Origin: Hymenobacter sp. PAMC 26628
GTDB lineage: Bacteria > Bacteroidota > Bacteroidia > Cytophagales > Hymenobacteraceae
Direction of reading: 5' to 3'
Assembly (NCBI RefSeq): GCF_001562275.1
Contig: NZ_CP014304.1
Span: 4,092,001 to 4,156,000, forward strand
DNA length: 64,000 nucleotides
The position numbers and the translations under genes were made by a program. This document shows, in pieces, positions 41,269-49,586 of this stretch; the stretch's first letter is position 1; each line of letters starts with the position of its first letter. The notes below the pieces were generated by a model. It saw nothing but the letters and a program-made list of their open reading frames with translations, did no database searches and was not told the DNA's origin.

Positions 41269-43407
41269 TTATTTGGAACCTTTAACTTTAGCAATAATGG
41301 CCTCAGCCATGTTGCTGGGTACTTGCTCGTAGTGCGAGAACGTGAGCGATGCCGAAGCACGGCCCGACGAAATGGTGCGCAATGCCGTCACGTAGCCGAA
41401 AAGCTCCGAAAGGGGCACATCAGCTTTAATTAACTGGGCACCACCTTTAGTGTCCATACCTTTCATCAAACCACGACGACGGTTCAAGTCACCCGTTACC
41501 GGGCCAGTGTATTCGTCAGGGCAGACAACTTCTACACTCATAATGGGCTCGAGCAATTTCGGGCCAGCTTGGCGAGCAGCTTCGCGGAAACCGCCGCGAG
41601 CAGCCAATTCAAACGATAGTGCGTCCGAGTCAACGTCGTGGAAGGAACCATGGTAGAGACGCACTTTCATACCCTCGATTGGGAAGCCAGCCAAGGGGCC
41701 CTGCTTCATCGCTTCTTCAAAGCCTTTCTGAATCGGGGCGATGAATTCACGCGGGATAACACCGCCTACAATAGCGTTGTCAAACTCAAACCCGGGCTTT
41801 TCTGGTTCTGTTTCTTTCGGACCAAGTTCGAAAACGATATCGCCGAACTTTCCGCGACCACCGGTTTGCTTCTTGTACGTCTCGCGGTGGTCGACCTTCT
41901 TAGTGAGAATCTCTTTATAGGCCACTTGTGGGGCCCCCTGGTTAATTTCCACTTTGAACTCACGACGCATGCGGTCAATGATAATTTCCAAGTGCAATTC
42001 GCCCATGCCACGCAACACCGTCTGGCCGGTTTCGGGGTCAGTGTTTACTTTCAACGTGGGGTCTTCCTCGATAAGCTTGGCAATGGCCATGCCCATTTTG
42101 TCTACGTCAGCTTGCGTTTTCGGCTCAATTGCGTAACCAATTACCGGCTCGGGGAAGCTCATCGACTCAAGGACGATGGGGTACTTCTCTTCGCTTAGCG
42201 TATCACCGGTTTTGATATCTTTGAAACCCACACCAGCAGCAATATCACCCGCCTGAATTTTATCAATCGGGTTCTGCTTGTTGGAGTGCATCTGCATCAG
42301 ACGTGAGATACGCTCCTTTTTGCCAGTACGGTTGTTTAGTACGTACGAACCGGCATCCAATACCCCGCTGTAACAGCGGAAGAAGCACAGACGGCCTACG
42401 AACGGGTCAGTAGCGATTTTGAAAGCCAGCGCAGTGAAAGGCTCCGTGTTATCAGGGTGACGCTCAATTTCAGCTCCGGTATCCGGGTCGCTGCCCATAA
42501 TAGCGGGCATGTCGAGCGGAGACGGCAAGTAGGCCATAACGCCATCCAGCATGGTTTGCACACCCTTGTTCTTGAAAGCCGAGCCGCACATAACCGGCGA
42601 GAACTTCATGTCGATAACCGCTTTGCGGATAACAACCATCATTTCCTCACGGGTAATGGAGTCCGGATCATCGAAGAATTTCTCCATCAACGCATCATCG
42701 TACTCAGCTACGCTTTCTACTAGCTTTTGTCGCCACTCAGCCACAGTCTCCACCAAATCCTCAGGTACTGGGATTTCGCTGTATGATTTGCCTTCCGTCG
42801 CATCGTCCCACACAATGGCTTTGCCAGTCAGCAAATCCACAACGCCCTTAAACGTATCCTCAGCACCAATCGGAATCTGGAGGGGCACGGGGTTAGCCCC
42901 GAGCTTGTCCTTGATTTCGGCAACGGCCTTGAAGAAGTCAGCACCGGCACGGTCCATTTTGTTGACGAAACAGATGCGCGGCACTTTGTACTTATCAGCT
43001 TGGCGCCATACCGTCTCCGACTGAGGCTCTACGCCCGATACGGCGCAGAACAGAGCTACTGCTCCGTCAAGCACGCGCAACGAGCGCTCCACTTCCACCG
43101 TGAAGTCTACGTGGCCTGGCGTATCGATCAGGTTGATCTTGTACTGATGCGTATCGGCAATTGGGTCACCCTTGATGTCCGTTGGGTAGTTCCAGAAAGT
43201 CGTGGTAGCGGCTGAAGTAATCGTGATACCCCGCTCCTGCTCCTGCTCCATCCAGTCCATCGTGGCGGCACCGTCGTGCACTTCCCCGATTTTGTGGGTT
43301 TTCCCGGTATAATACAGAATACGCTCCGAAGTCGTGGTCTTACCGGCGTCGATGTGCGCCATAATCCCGATGTTGCGGAGGTACTGGAGTTCTTTGTTAA
43401 CGGCCAT
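41269..43407 (-). CDS. fusA: Elongation factor G
   Basis: A 712-residue translocation GTPase. The G domain (about 1-290) has AHIDAGKTTTSERILYYTG, switch II DTPGHVDF and NKMDRAGADF. Domains II to V follow, with GMGELHLEIIIDRMRREF and the C-terminal FGYVTALRTISSGRASASL. Length is typical. The ATG at 43407 gives MAVNKELQYLRNIGIMAHID; an earlier start at 43443 is not conserved. It lies 111 bp below rpsG, across an imperfect GGGGCCCC-based hairpin (43435-43500) without a useful T-run. Confidence 0.98.
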   Translation of the reverse strand: MAVNKELQYLRNIGIMAHIDAGKTTTSERILYYTGKTHKIGEVHDGAATMDWMEQEQERGITITSAATTTFWNYPTDIKGDPIADTHQYKINLIDTPGHVDFTVEVERSLRVLDGAVALFCAVSGVEPQSETVWRQADKYKVPRICFVNKMDRAGADFFKAVAEIKDKLGANPVPLQIPIGAEDTFKGVVDLLTGKAIVWDDATEGKSYSEIPVPEDLVETVAEWRQKLVESVAEYDDALMEKFFDDPDSITREEMMVVIRKAVIDMKFSPVMCGSAFKNKGVQTMLDGVMAYLPSPLDMPAIMGSDPDTGAEIERHPDNTEPFTALAFKIATDPFVGRLCFFRCYSGVLDAGSYVLNNRTGKKERISRLMQMHSNKQNPIDKIQAGDIAAGVGFKDIKTGDTLSEEKYPIVLESMSFPEPVIGYAIEPKTQADVDKMGMAIAKLIEEDPTLKVNTDPETGQTVLRGMGELHLEIIIDRMRREFKVEINQGAPQVAYKEILTKKVDHRETYKKQTGGRGKFGDIVFELGPKETEPEKPGFEFDNAIVGGVIPREFIAPIQKGFEEAMKQGPLAGFPIEGMKVRLYHGSFHDVDSDALSFELAARGGFREAARQAGPKLLEPIMSVEVVCPDEYTGPVTGDLNRRRGLMKGMDTKGGAQLIKADVPLSELFGYVTALRTISSGRASASLTFSHYEQVPSNMAEAIIAKVKGSK

Positions 43408-43434
43408 GATTATGTTTAAGGTCTTAGGAATAAG

Positions 43435-43500
43435 GGGCCCCAAGGACTTGGTTGTTCAACGTCAGATTGCGTCAAAAAAATCCAAGTCCCCTGGGGCCCC
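43435..43500. repeat. Imperfect GGGGCCCC-based hairpin between rpsG and fusA
   Basis: The arms GGGGCCCCAAGGACTTGG (43435-43452) and CCAAGTCCCCTGGGGCCCC (43482-43500) pair with one offset around a 29-nt loop that itself contains A7. It could be a processing or partial termination site. It looks like the other palindromic intergenic elements built on GGGGCCCC. Confidence 0.55.
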
Positions 43501-43518
43501 AAATGCCGGACAACCAAT

Positions 43519-43986
43519 TTAGAATCGGAAGTGCGAGAAAGCTTTGTTAGCTTCCGCCATGCGGTGCGTATCGTCTTTTTTCTTGACGGCGGCACCTTCG
43601 CCTTTGGCAGCGGCGATGATTTCACCAGCCAATTTGTCTTTCATCGTTTTCTCACCACGGCGGCGAGCGTACTGAATCATCCATTTGGCACCTACCGAAA
43701 TACGGCGATCAGCGCGCACTTCAATTGGAACTTGGAAAGTAGCACCACCCACGCGACGGCTTTTCACCTCAACAGTTGGCATTACGTTATTCAGGGCTTT
43801 GCGCCACATCTCGAGGCCGCTTTCCTTGGTCCGCTGCTCCACTAGATCGCAGGCATCATAGAAAATGGTGTACGCTAGGTTTTTCTTCCCGTCGTACATC
43901 ATGTAGTTTACAAAACGCGTCACCAGCGTCTCTTTGTACTTAGGATCGGGAAGCAGAATGCGCTTCTTTGGTTTCGACTTTCTCAT
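43519..43986 (-). CDS. rpsG: Ribosomal protein S7
   Basis: A 155-residue S7, MRKSKPKKRILLPDPKYKETLVTRF to the C-terminal DTHRMAEANKAFSHFRF, with GGATFQVPIEVRADRR. It nucleates the 30S head. The ATG at 43986 is chosen because the upstream codons fall in the repeat between rpsL and rpsG. Confidence 0.98.
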   Translation of the reverse strand: MRKSKPKKRILLPDPKYKETLVTRFVNYMMYDGKKNLAYTIFYDACDLVEQRTKESGLEMWRKALNNVMPTVEVKSRRVGGATFQVPIEVRADRRISVGAKWMIQYARRRGEKTMKDKLAGEIIAAAKGEGAAVKKKDDTHRMAEANKAFSHFRF

Positions 43987-43999
43987 TGGAATTTTTGGT

Positions 44000-44086
44000 A
44001 TTGGGTAGTCGGTAGTCAGCAATTGAAGCCAGCGCCCATTAAACCCAAGGGCTCGAATGCTGACAACTAACTACCAACTACTCAAT
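44000..44086. repeat. Inverted repeat between rpsL and rpsG (GTAGTTGGTAG type)
   Basis: Arms 44000-44019 (ATTGGGTAGTCGGTAGTCAG) and 44067-44086 pair at 17 of 20 positions; all three differences are transitions. The wording resembles the GTTGTCAGTTG repeats elsewhere in the window. It fills most of the 102-bp gap. No T-run follows. Confidence 0.6.
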
Positions 44087-44088
44087 CA

Positions 44089-44520
44089 CTATTTTTTCTT
44101 GCCAGGTGCGGCTTTTCCACCTTTGCCAGCGGCCGCAGCAGGCTGACCAGGCTTAGGACGTTTGGCACCGTACTTCGAGCGGCGTTGCGTCCGGCCACTT
44201 ACACCAGCAGTGTCAAGGGCACCGCGGATGATGTGGTAACGCACACCCGGCAAGTCTTTTACCCGGCCCCCACGAATCAGCACAATGCTGTGCTCTTGGA
44301 GGTTGTGGCCTTCACCGGGAATGTATGCGTTTACTTCCTTACCGTTGGTAAGGCGCACACGGGCCACTTTGCGCATAGCCGAGTTCGGCTTCTTAGGCGT
44401 GGTGGTGTACACACGGGTGCACACGCCCCGACGCTGCGGGCACGAGTCAAGCGCGGGCGACTTTGACTTTGTGGTCAAAGCCTCACGGCCTTTTCGTACT
44501 AATTGGTTGATAGTTGGCAT
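44089..44520 (-). CDS. rpsL: Ribosomal protein S12
   Basis: A 143-residue S12 at the decoding centre. TTPKKPNSAMRKVARVRL carries the Lys whose change gives streptomycin resistance (wild type here), and the loop RGGRVKDLPGVRYH is intact. The C-terminal tail (PGQPAAAAGKGGKAAPGKKK) is about 20 residues longer than in E. coli. First gene of the rpsL-rpsG-fusA-rpsJ unit, with a clear promoter 47-78 bp upstream. Confidence 0.98.
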   Translation of the reverse strand: MPTINQLVRKGREALTTKSKSPALDSCPQRRGVCTRVYTTTPKKPNSAMRKVARVRLTNGKEVNAYIPGEGHNLQEHSIVLIRGGRVKDLPGVRYHIIRGALDTAGVSGRTQRRSKYGAKRPKPGQPAAAAGKGGKAAPGKKK

Positions 44521-44566
44521 TTAGCGAATGATTAGCAGGAGCCGTTTGCCCCCAATTTTTGGCTTG

Positions 44567-44598
44567 CAAAGGTAAGTTTATTTCCTTGCAATAGCAAA
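44567..44598 (-). promoter_or_regulatory. Promoter of the rpsL (str-like) unit
   Basis: On the minus strand TTTG (44595-44598), 20 nt, TACCTTTG (44567-44574), then CAAGCC. A match to the Bacteroidota consensus, placed just downstream of the DUF3467 gene. Confidence 0.75.
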
Positions 44599-44636
44599 CT
44601 ACGTGAGTTGGTTAATTTTAAGTGCCGGCTGGGCCC

Positions 44637-44957
44637 CTAAGCTTCCCCTACCGCACCACCGAAGCTTATCGGGTAATTGGGCGCATCGCTATGCACTTTG
44701 ATGTGGCCAAACGACTGTTCGTAACGCTCCACATTTTCGGACAGTGCTGCGAGCAGGCGCTTAGCGTGTTCAGGCGTTACCACAATGCGCGATTTGACCT
44801 TAGCCTTTGACATTCCCGGCATCATCCGGATAAAATCAATCACGAACTCGCTGTTGCTATGGGCTATAAGAGCCAGATTGGCATACTCGCCTTCGGCCAT
44901 GTTTTCAGAAAGCTCAATGTTGATGGCGTTGGGATCTGGCGTTTGTTCAGGCTGCAT
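44637..44957 (-). CDS. DUF3467-family small protein
   Basis: A 106-residue protein that I recognise as DUF3467: INIELSENMAEGEYANLALIAHSNSEFVIDF (landmark GEYANLALIAHS), then FIRMMPGMSKAKVKSRIVVTPEHAKRLLAAL and ENVERYEQSFG. It has no signal or membrane segment and is predicted cytoplasmic. Function unknown. It sits between rpoC (terminator in between) and rpsL. Such a place inside the translation supercluster, which I recall as common in Bacteroidota, hints at a role linked to transcription or translation. The TAG stop is directly followed by GGGCCC. Confidence 0.85.
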   Translation of the reverse strand: MQPEQTPDPNAINIELSENMAEGEYANLALIAHSNSEFVIDFIRMMPGMSKAKVKSRIVVTPEHAKRLLAALSENVERYEQSFGHIKVHSDAPNYPISFGGAVGEA

Positions 44958-45011
44958 ACGGTCGTTTTTTTTGCGGCGTTACGCCCAAGAAGGCTTGCCA
45001 ATTAATGAAAA

Positions 45012-45044
45012 AAGTAAAAGCCGACCGGCTCACACCGGTCGGCT
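45012..45044 (-). terminator. Terminator of rpoC
   Basis: A 10-bp perfect stem AGCCGACCGG (45019-45028 with 45035-45044) is followed on the minus strand by TTTTACTTTTTT. It lies 27 bp after the rpoC stop. Confidence 0.88.
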
Positions 45045-45070
45045 TCTTCTTCACTCAACGCGGAGCCAAA

Positions 45071-48000
45071 TTATTCGGCTACGGTTTCCCGCTTGCCAGC
45101 GCGCGAGGGGCGCTTGGCAGGCGTAGCCTCTTCGGCGGCTTTAGCAGCCTGCTGGGCTTCTACCTCGTCTTTAGTTTGCACTATCTGACGCGTGTATTCC
45201 AGCAAACCAGTACCGGCCGGGATGAGATGACCGACAATCACGTTTTCCTTTAAGCCCAACAGCTCATCGGCTTTACCACGGATGGCAGCCTCCGACAGCA
45301 CCTTGGTCGTCTCCTGGAACGAAGCAGCCGAGATGAACGACTGCGTGCCCAGGGAGGCTTGCGTGATGCCTTGCAGCGTAGGACGTGACACCGAAGGCTG
45401 CGCCTCGCGCACTTGCACGAGTTGCAGGTCGCGGCGCTTCAGGCTGCTGTTCTCGTCGCGGAGGCGGCGAGCCGTCACAATCTGACCGGGCTTCATCGAT
45501 GCCGAGTCGCCGGCTTCCGTCACCACCTTCATGTCGATGATGGTGTCGTTTTCCTCCATGAAAAGGATTTTGTTGATCACCTGGTTCTCAAGGAACGAGG
45601 TATCACCAGCATCTAAGATCACCACTTTCTGCATCATCTGGCGGACAACCACCTCAATGTGCTTGTCGTTGATTTTCACACCCTGCAAGCGGTACACTTC
45701 CTGAATCTCGTTCACGAGGTACTCTTGCACAGCCCCGGGGCCCTGAATGCTCAGGATATCGGAAGGCGTAATAGCACCATCCGAAAGCGGCATACCGGCG
45801 CGGATAAAGTCGTTGTCTTGCACCAGAATGTGCTTCGACAGCGGCACCATGTACTTTTTCTTCACGCCGTCTTTTGACTCGACGAAGATTTCACGGTTGC
45901 CACGTTTTACCGAACCGTAGGTTACCACACCATCAATTTCCGACACAACGGCCGGGTTCGACGGGTTACGGGCTTCGAACAGTTCCACTACGCGCGGTAG
46001 ACCGCCGGTGATGTCACGGGTTTTGCCCACCATGCGCGGAATCTTGGCCAGGATATCACCTGCCTTGATTTTCGCGTTGTTCTCAATATTGATGTGCGAA
46101 CCCACGGGCAAGCTGTAAGCCCGCTGAGCATCGGCATCGGCTTTTTTGCCACCCTTCACAATGATGGACGGGTTCTGAGCCTTGTCTTTGCTTTCAATGA
46201 CTACCTTCTCGCGGTGGCCTGTTTGCTCGTCCGACTCCTCGCGGTAGGTAATGCCCTCCGTGATGGCGTCGTACTGCACGGTACCATCGAACTCGGCCAA
46301 AATAACGGCGTTGTAAGGGTCCCAGGTGCAAAGCTCGTGGCCTTTCTCTACCTGCTGGCCTTCTTTTACAAGCAGGACCGAGCCATAGGGAACGTGGTTA
46401 GAAAGCAACACTTTACCAGTGACTGCTTCTACCACTCGGATTTCACCCGAGCGACCCATTACCACTTGGCCTTTCACGCCTTCAGCAGTCAGGGTATCCA
46501 CGGTGCGGATATCTTCAAACTCAACCACGCCGGCGAATTTAGCCTTAATGCCTGCCTCTACGGCAATGTTTGAAGCGGTACCACCCACGTGGAACGTGCG
46601 CAACGTAAGCTGAGTACCGGGCTCACCAATCGACTGGGCAGCGATAACGCCTACTGCCTCACCGCGCTGGACCATGCGGCCCGACGACAGGTTACGGCCG
46701 TAGCACTTGCCACAAATGCCGCGCTTCGATTCACAAGTCAACACCGAACGAATCTCCACCGACTCAATGGCCGTCTGGTCAACACGACGGGTGATTTCTT
46801 CAGTAATCTCACCGCCAGCAATCAGGATCATCTCATCGGTCAAGGGGTCCACAATGTCGTGGACAGCTACTCGGCCGAGGATGCGTTCAGATAGCGGCTC
46901 CACAATGTCCTCGTTATCCTTTAGAGCGAAAGTTTCGATGCCCCGCAGGGTACCGCAGTCGCTCTGAGTAACGATTACATCTTGGGCCACATCATGCAGA
47001 CGACGGGTCAGGTAGCCGGCGTCAGCCGTCTTCATAGCCGTGTCAGCAAGGCCCTTACGGGCACCGTGCGTCGAGATAAAGTACTCAATTACGTCTAGGC
47101 CTTCTTTGAAGTTAGACAGAATCGGGTTCTCGATGATCTCACCTACCGAACCTTGCAGCGACTTTTGAGGCTTGGCCATCAGGCCACGCATGCCGCCAAG
47201 CTGACGAATCTGCTCACGCGAGCCACGGGCCCCCGAGTGCATCATCATGTAGATGGAGTTGAAGCCTTGGTCTTCCTTCTCCAGGCGGCCCATAAGGGTC
47301 TCGGTGATCTGGTTATTGATGCGCGTCCAGATGTCGATAACTTGGTTGTAACGCTCGTTATTGGTGATCAAACCCATCTGATAGTTCTGCGTTACTGCAG
47401 CTACGTCAGCTTGGGCTTGCGCAATCAACTCGTCTTTCTCCTTGGGAATGTTTATGTCACCAAGGCCCATACTCAAGCCGCCCTTGTAGGCTGACTGGAA
47501 ACCGAGGGTTTTGATGTCGTCCAAGAATTGCGCCGTGCGGGCCATGCCCGTGCGCTTAAACACCAGCGAAATAATTTGCTGGAGCTTCTTTTTAGTCAAT
47601 AACTCGTCCACGAAGCCCACTTCGGCGGGCACCATCTGGTTGAACAGCACGCGACCGGCTACCGTCTCAATGACTTTCGTCACTAAGTCATCGTTCTCGT
47701 CGCGAATGACCGTGCGCACCTTGATGTAAGCGTGCTTCGAAAGCTGGTTTTCGTTCAAGGCAATCACCACTTCCTCGTCCGAGTAGAACACACGGCCTTC
47801 GCCCTGGATCCTCTCGTTATCGGTACTGCGCTTGCCTTTGGTTACGTAATACAACCCGAGCACCATGTCCTGCGAGGGCACCGCAATGGGGGCCCCGTTG
47901 GCGGGGTTCAGGATGTTATGCGAAGCCAACATCAGCATGGAGGCTTCCAGGATAGCAGCCGGGCCCAGAGGCACGTGCACAGCCATTTGGTCACCGTCAA

Positions 48001-49423
48001 AGTCGGCGTTGAAAGCCGTACACACCAGCGGGTGTAGCTGGATAGCTTTACCCTCAATAAGACGCGGCTGGAACGCCTGGATGCCCAAGCGGTGCAACGT
48101 GGGGGCCCGGTTGAGGAGCACGGGGTGGCCTTTCAGTACGTTCTCTAGGATATCCCAAACAACGGCGTCTTTGCGGTCCACGATTTTCTTGGCCGATTTG
48201 ACCGTTTTCACGATACCGCGCTCGATGAGCTTGCGGATGATGAACGGCTTAAACAGCTCGGCAGCCATGTTTTTAGGCAAGCCGCACTCGTGCAATTTCA
48301 GCTCGGGGCCCACTACGATAACCGAGCGGCCCGAGTAGTCCACACGCTTACCAAGCAGGTTCTGACGGAAACGGCCTTGCTTGCCTTTCAGCATATCAGA
48401 CAGCGACTTCAGGGCCCGGTTGCCTTCGGCGCGCACGGCATTCACCTTGCGTGAATTATCGAAGAGCGAATCAACGGCTTCTTGCAGCATCCGCTTCTCG
48501 TTCCGCAGAATCACTTCCGGGGCCTTGATTTCAATCAGGCGCTTGAGGCGGTTGTTGCGGATGATGACGCGGCGGTACAGGTCGTTCAAGTCCGAGGTAG
48601 CAAAGCGGCCACCATCGAGCGGCACCAGCGGGCGCAGCTCGGGCGGAATCACCGGCACCATGCGGATGACCATCCACTCGGGCTTGTTCTCCACGCGGGT
48701 AGCAGCGTCGCGGAAGGCTTCCACTACGCGCAGGCGCTTCAGCGCTTCCGCCTTACGCTGCTGCGAGGTTTCGTGCGCAGCCGAGTCACGGAGCGAATAG
48801 CTTAGCTCGTCGAGGTTGATACGCTCCAGTAACATCTGCAAAGCGTCGGCCCCCATCTTAGCGATGAATTTATTGGGGTCTTCGTTCGGCAACATCTGGT
48901 TTTCACGCGGCAGCTTATCGATGACGTCCAGATACTCGTCCTCCGTCATGAAGTCGAGTTGCTGCACGCCTTCTTCGGCCATTGCGCCGGGCTGCACCAC
49001 CACATAGCGCTCGTAGTAGATGATTTGATCAAGCTTTTTGGTGGGCAAGCCCAGCAGGTAGCCGATTTTGTTAGGCAGCGATTTGAAGTACCAAATGTGC
49101 GCAACGGGCACCACCAACTCGATGTGACCCATCCGCTCACGGCGAACTTTCTTCTCGGTTACCTCCACGCCGCACCGGTCGCAGATGATGCCCTTGTAAC
49201 GAATGCGCTTGTATTTGCCGCAGTGGCATTCCCAGTCCTTCACAGGACCGAAAATCCGCTCGCAAAACAGGCCGCCCATCTCGGGCTTGTAAGTGCGGTA
49301 GTTGATGGTTTCAGGCTTCACCACTTCCCCCGTCGAACGCTCCAGAATCACTTCCGGCGACGCCAATGAGATGGTGACTTTCGAGAAGTCCTGTACTAAT
49401 TTTTTGCTTTTTGCAAACGCCAT
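45071..49423 (-). CDS. rpoC: RNA polymerase beta' subunit
   Basis: A 1450-residue beta' subunit. Near the N-terminus is the zinc ribbon CHCGKYKRIRYKGIICDRCG. The catalytic NADFDGDQM binds Mg2+. The bridge helix and trigger loop region contains GARGSREQIRQLGGMRGLMA, and the second zinc site is CESKRGICGKCYGRNL. It is longer than E. coli RpoC (1407 aa) and ends in a short Ala/Arg-rich tail. The ATG at 49423 starts MAFAKSKKLVQDF. It is separated from rpoB by 163 bp containing degenerate copies of intergenic repeats (AGCTGTTGGC wording). Confidence 0.98.
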   Translation of the reverse strand: MAFAKSKKLVQDFSKVTISLASPEVILERSTGEVVKPETINYRTYKPEMGGLFCERIFGPVKDWECHCGKYKRIRYKGIICDRCGVEVTEKKVRRERMGHIELVVPVAHIWYFKSLPNKIGYLLGLPTKKLDQIIYYERYVVVQPGAMAEEGVQQLDFMTEDEYLDVIDKLPRENQMLPNEDPNKFIAKMGADALQMLLERINLDELSYSLRDSAAHETSQQRKAEALKRLRVVEAFRDAATRVENKPEWMVIRMVPVIPPELRPLVPLDGGRFATSDLNDLYRRVIIRNNRLKRLIEIKAPEVILRNEKRMLQEAVDSLFDNSRKVNAVRAEGNRALKSLSDMLKGKQGRFRQNLLGKRVDYSGRSVIVVGPELKLHECGLPKNMAAELFKPFIIRKLIERGIVKTVKSAKKIVDRKDAVVWDILENVLKGHPVLLNRAPTLHRLGIQAFQPRLIEGKAIQLHPLVCTAFNADFDGDQMAVHVPLGPAAILEASMLMLASHNILNPANGAPIAVPSQDMVLGLYYVTKGKRSTDNERIQGEGRVFYSDEEVVIALNENQLSKHAYIKVRTVIRDENDDLVTKVIETVAGRVLFNQMVPAEVGFVDELLTKKKLQQIISLVFKRTGMARTAQFLDDIKTLGFQSAYKGGLSMGLGDINIPKEKDELIAQAQADVAAVTQNYQMGLITNNERYNQVIDIWTRINNQITETLMGRLEKEDQGFNSIYMMMHSGARGSREQIRQLGGMRGLMAKPQKSLQGSVGEIIENPILSNFKEGLDVIEYFISTHGARKGLADTAMKTADAGYLTRRLHDVAQDVIVTQSDCGTLRGIETFALKDNEDIVEPLSERILGRVAVHDIVDPLTDEMILIAGGEITEEITRRVDQTAIESVEIRSVLTCESKRGICGKCYGRNLSSGRMVQRGEAVGVIAAQSIGEPGTQLTLRTFHVGGTASNIAVEAGIKAKFAGVVEFEDIRTVDTLTAEGVKGQVVMGRSGEIRVVEAVTGKVLLSNHVPYGSVLLVKEGQQVEKGHELCTWDPYNAVILAEFDGTVQYDAITEGITYREESDEQTGHREKVVIESKDKAQNPSIIVKGGKKADADAQRAYSLPVGSHINIENNAKIKAGDILAKIPRMVGKTRDITGGLPRVVELFEARNPSNPAVVSEIDGVVTYGSVKRGNREIFVESKDGVKKKYMVPLSKHILVQDNDFIRAGMPLSDGAITPSDILSIQGPGAVQEYLVNEIQEVYRLQGVKINDKHIEVVVRQMMQKVVILDAGDTSFLENQVINKILFMEENDTIIDMKVVTEAGDSASMKPGQIVTARRLRDENSSLKRRDLQLVQVREAQPSVSRPTLQGITQASLGTQSFISAASFQETTKVLSEAAIRGKADELLGLKENVIVGHLIPAGTGLLEYTRQIVQTKDEVEAQQAAKAAEEATPAKRPSRAGKRETVAE

Positions 49424-49586
49424 GTTAGGAAGCTGTTAGCTGTTGGCTTGTATGCTGTCAGTTTTTAATGGCTTTTGATGAGCCCGAATAAAACCAACAT
49501 CGAAAATTCGGCAATCGTGCCTTGGTCATTAGTTACTGGTTGCAGCTACCAGCGCTTTGCCAATAGCTGCAATCAGCAACCAAGAC

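Noticed and set aside
43435..43500. Hairpin between rpsG and fusA as an intrinsic terminator
   Set aside because: The only T-run lies in the loop, and the 3' base is followed by CCTTATT, so efficient termination is unlikely.
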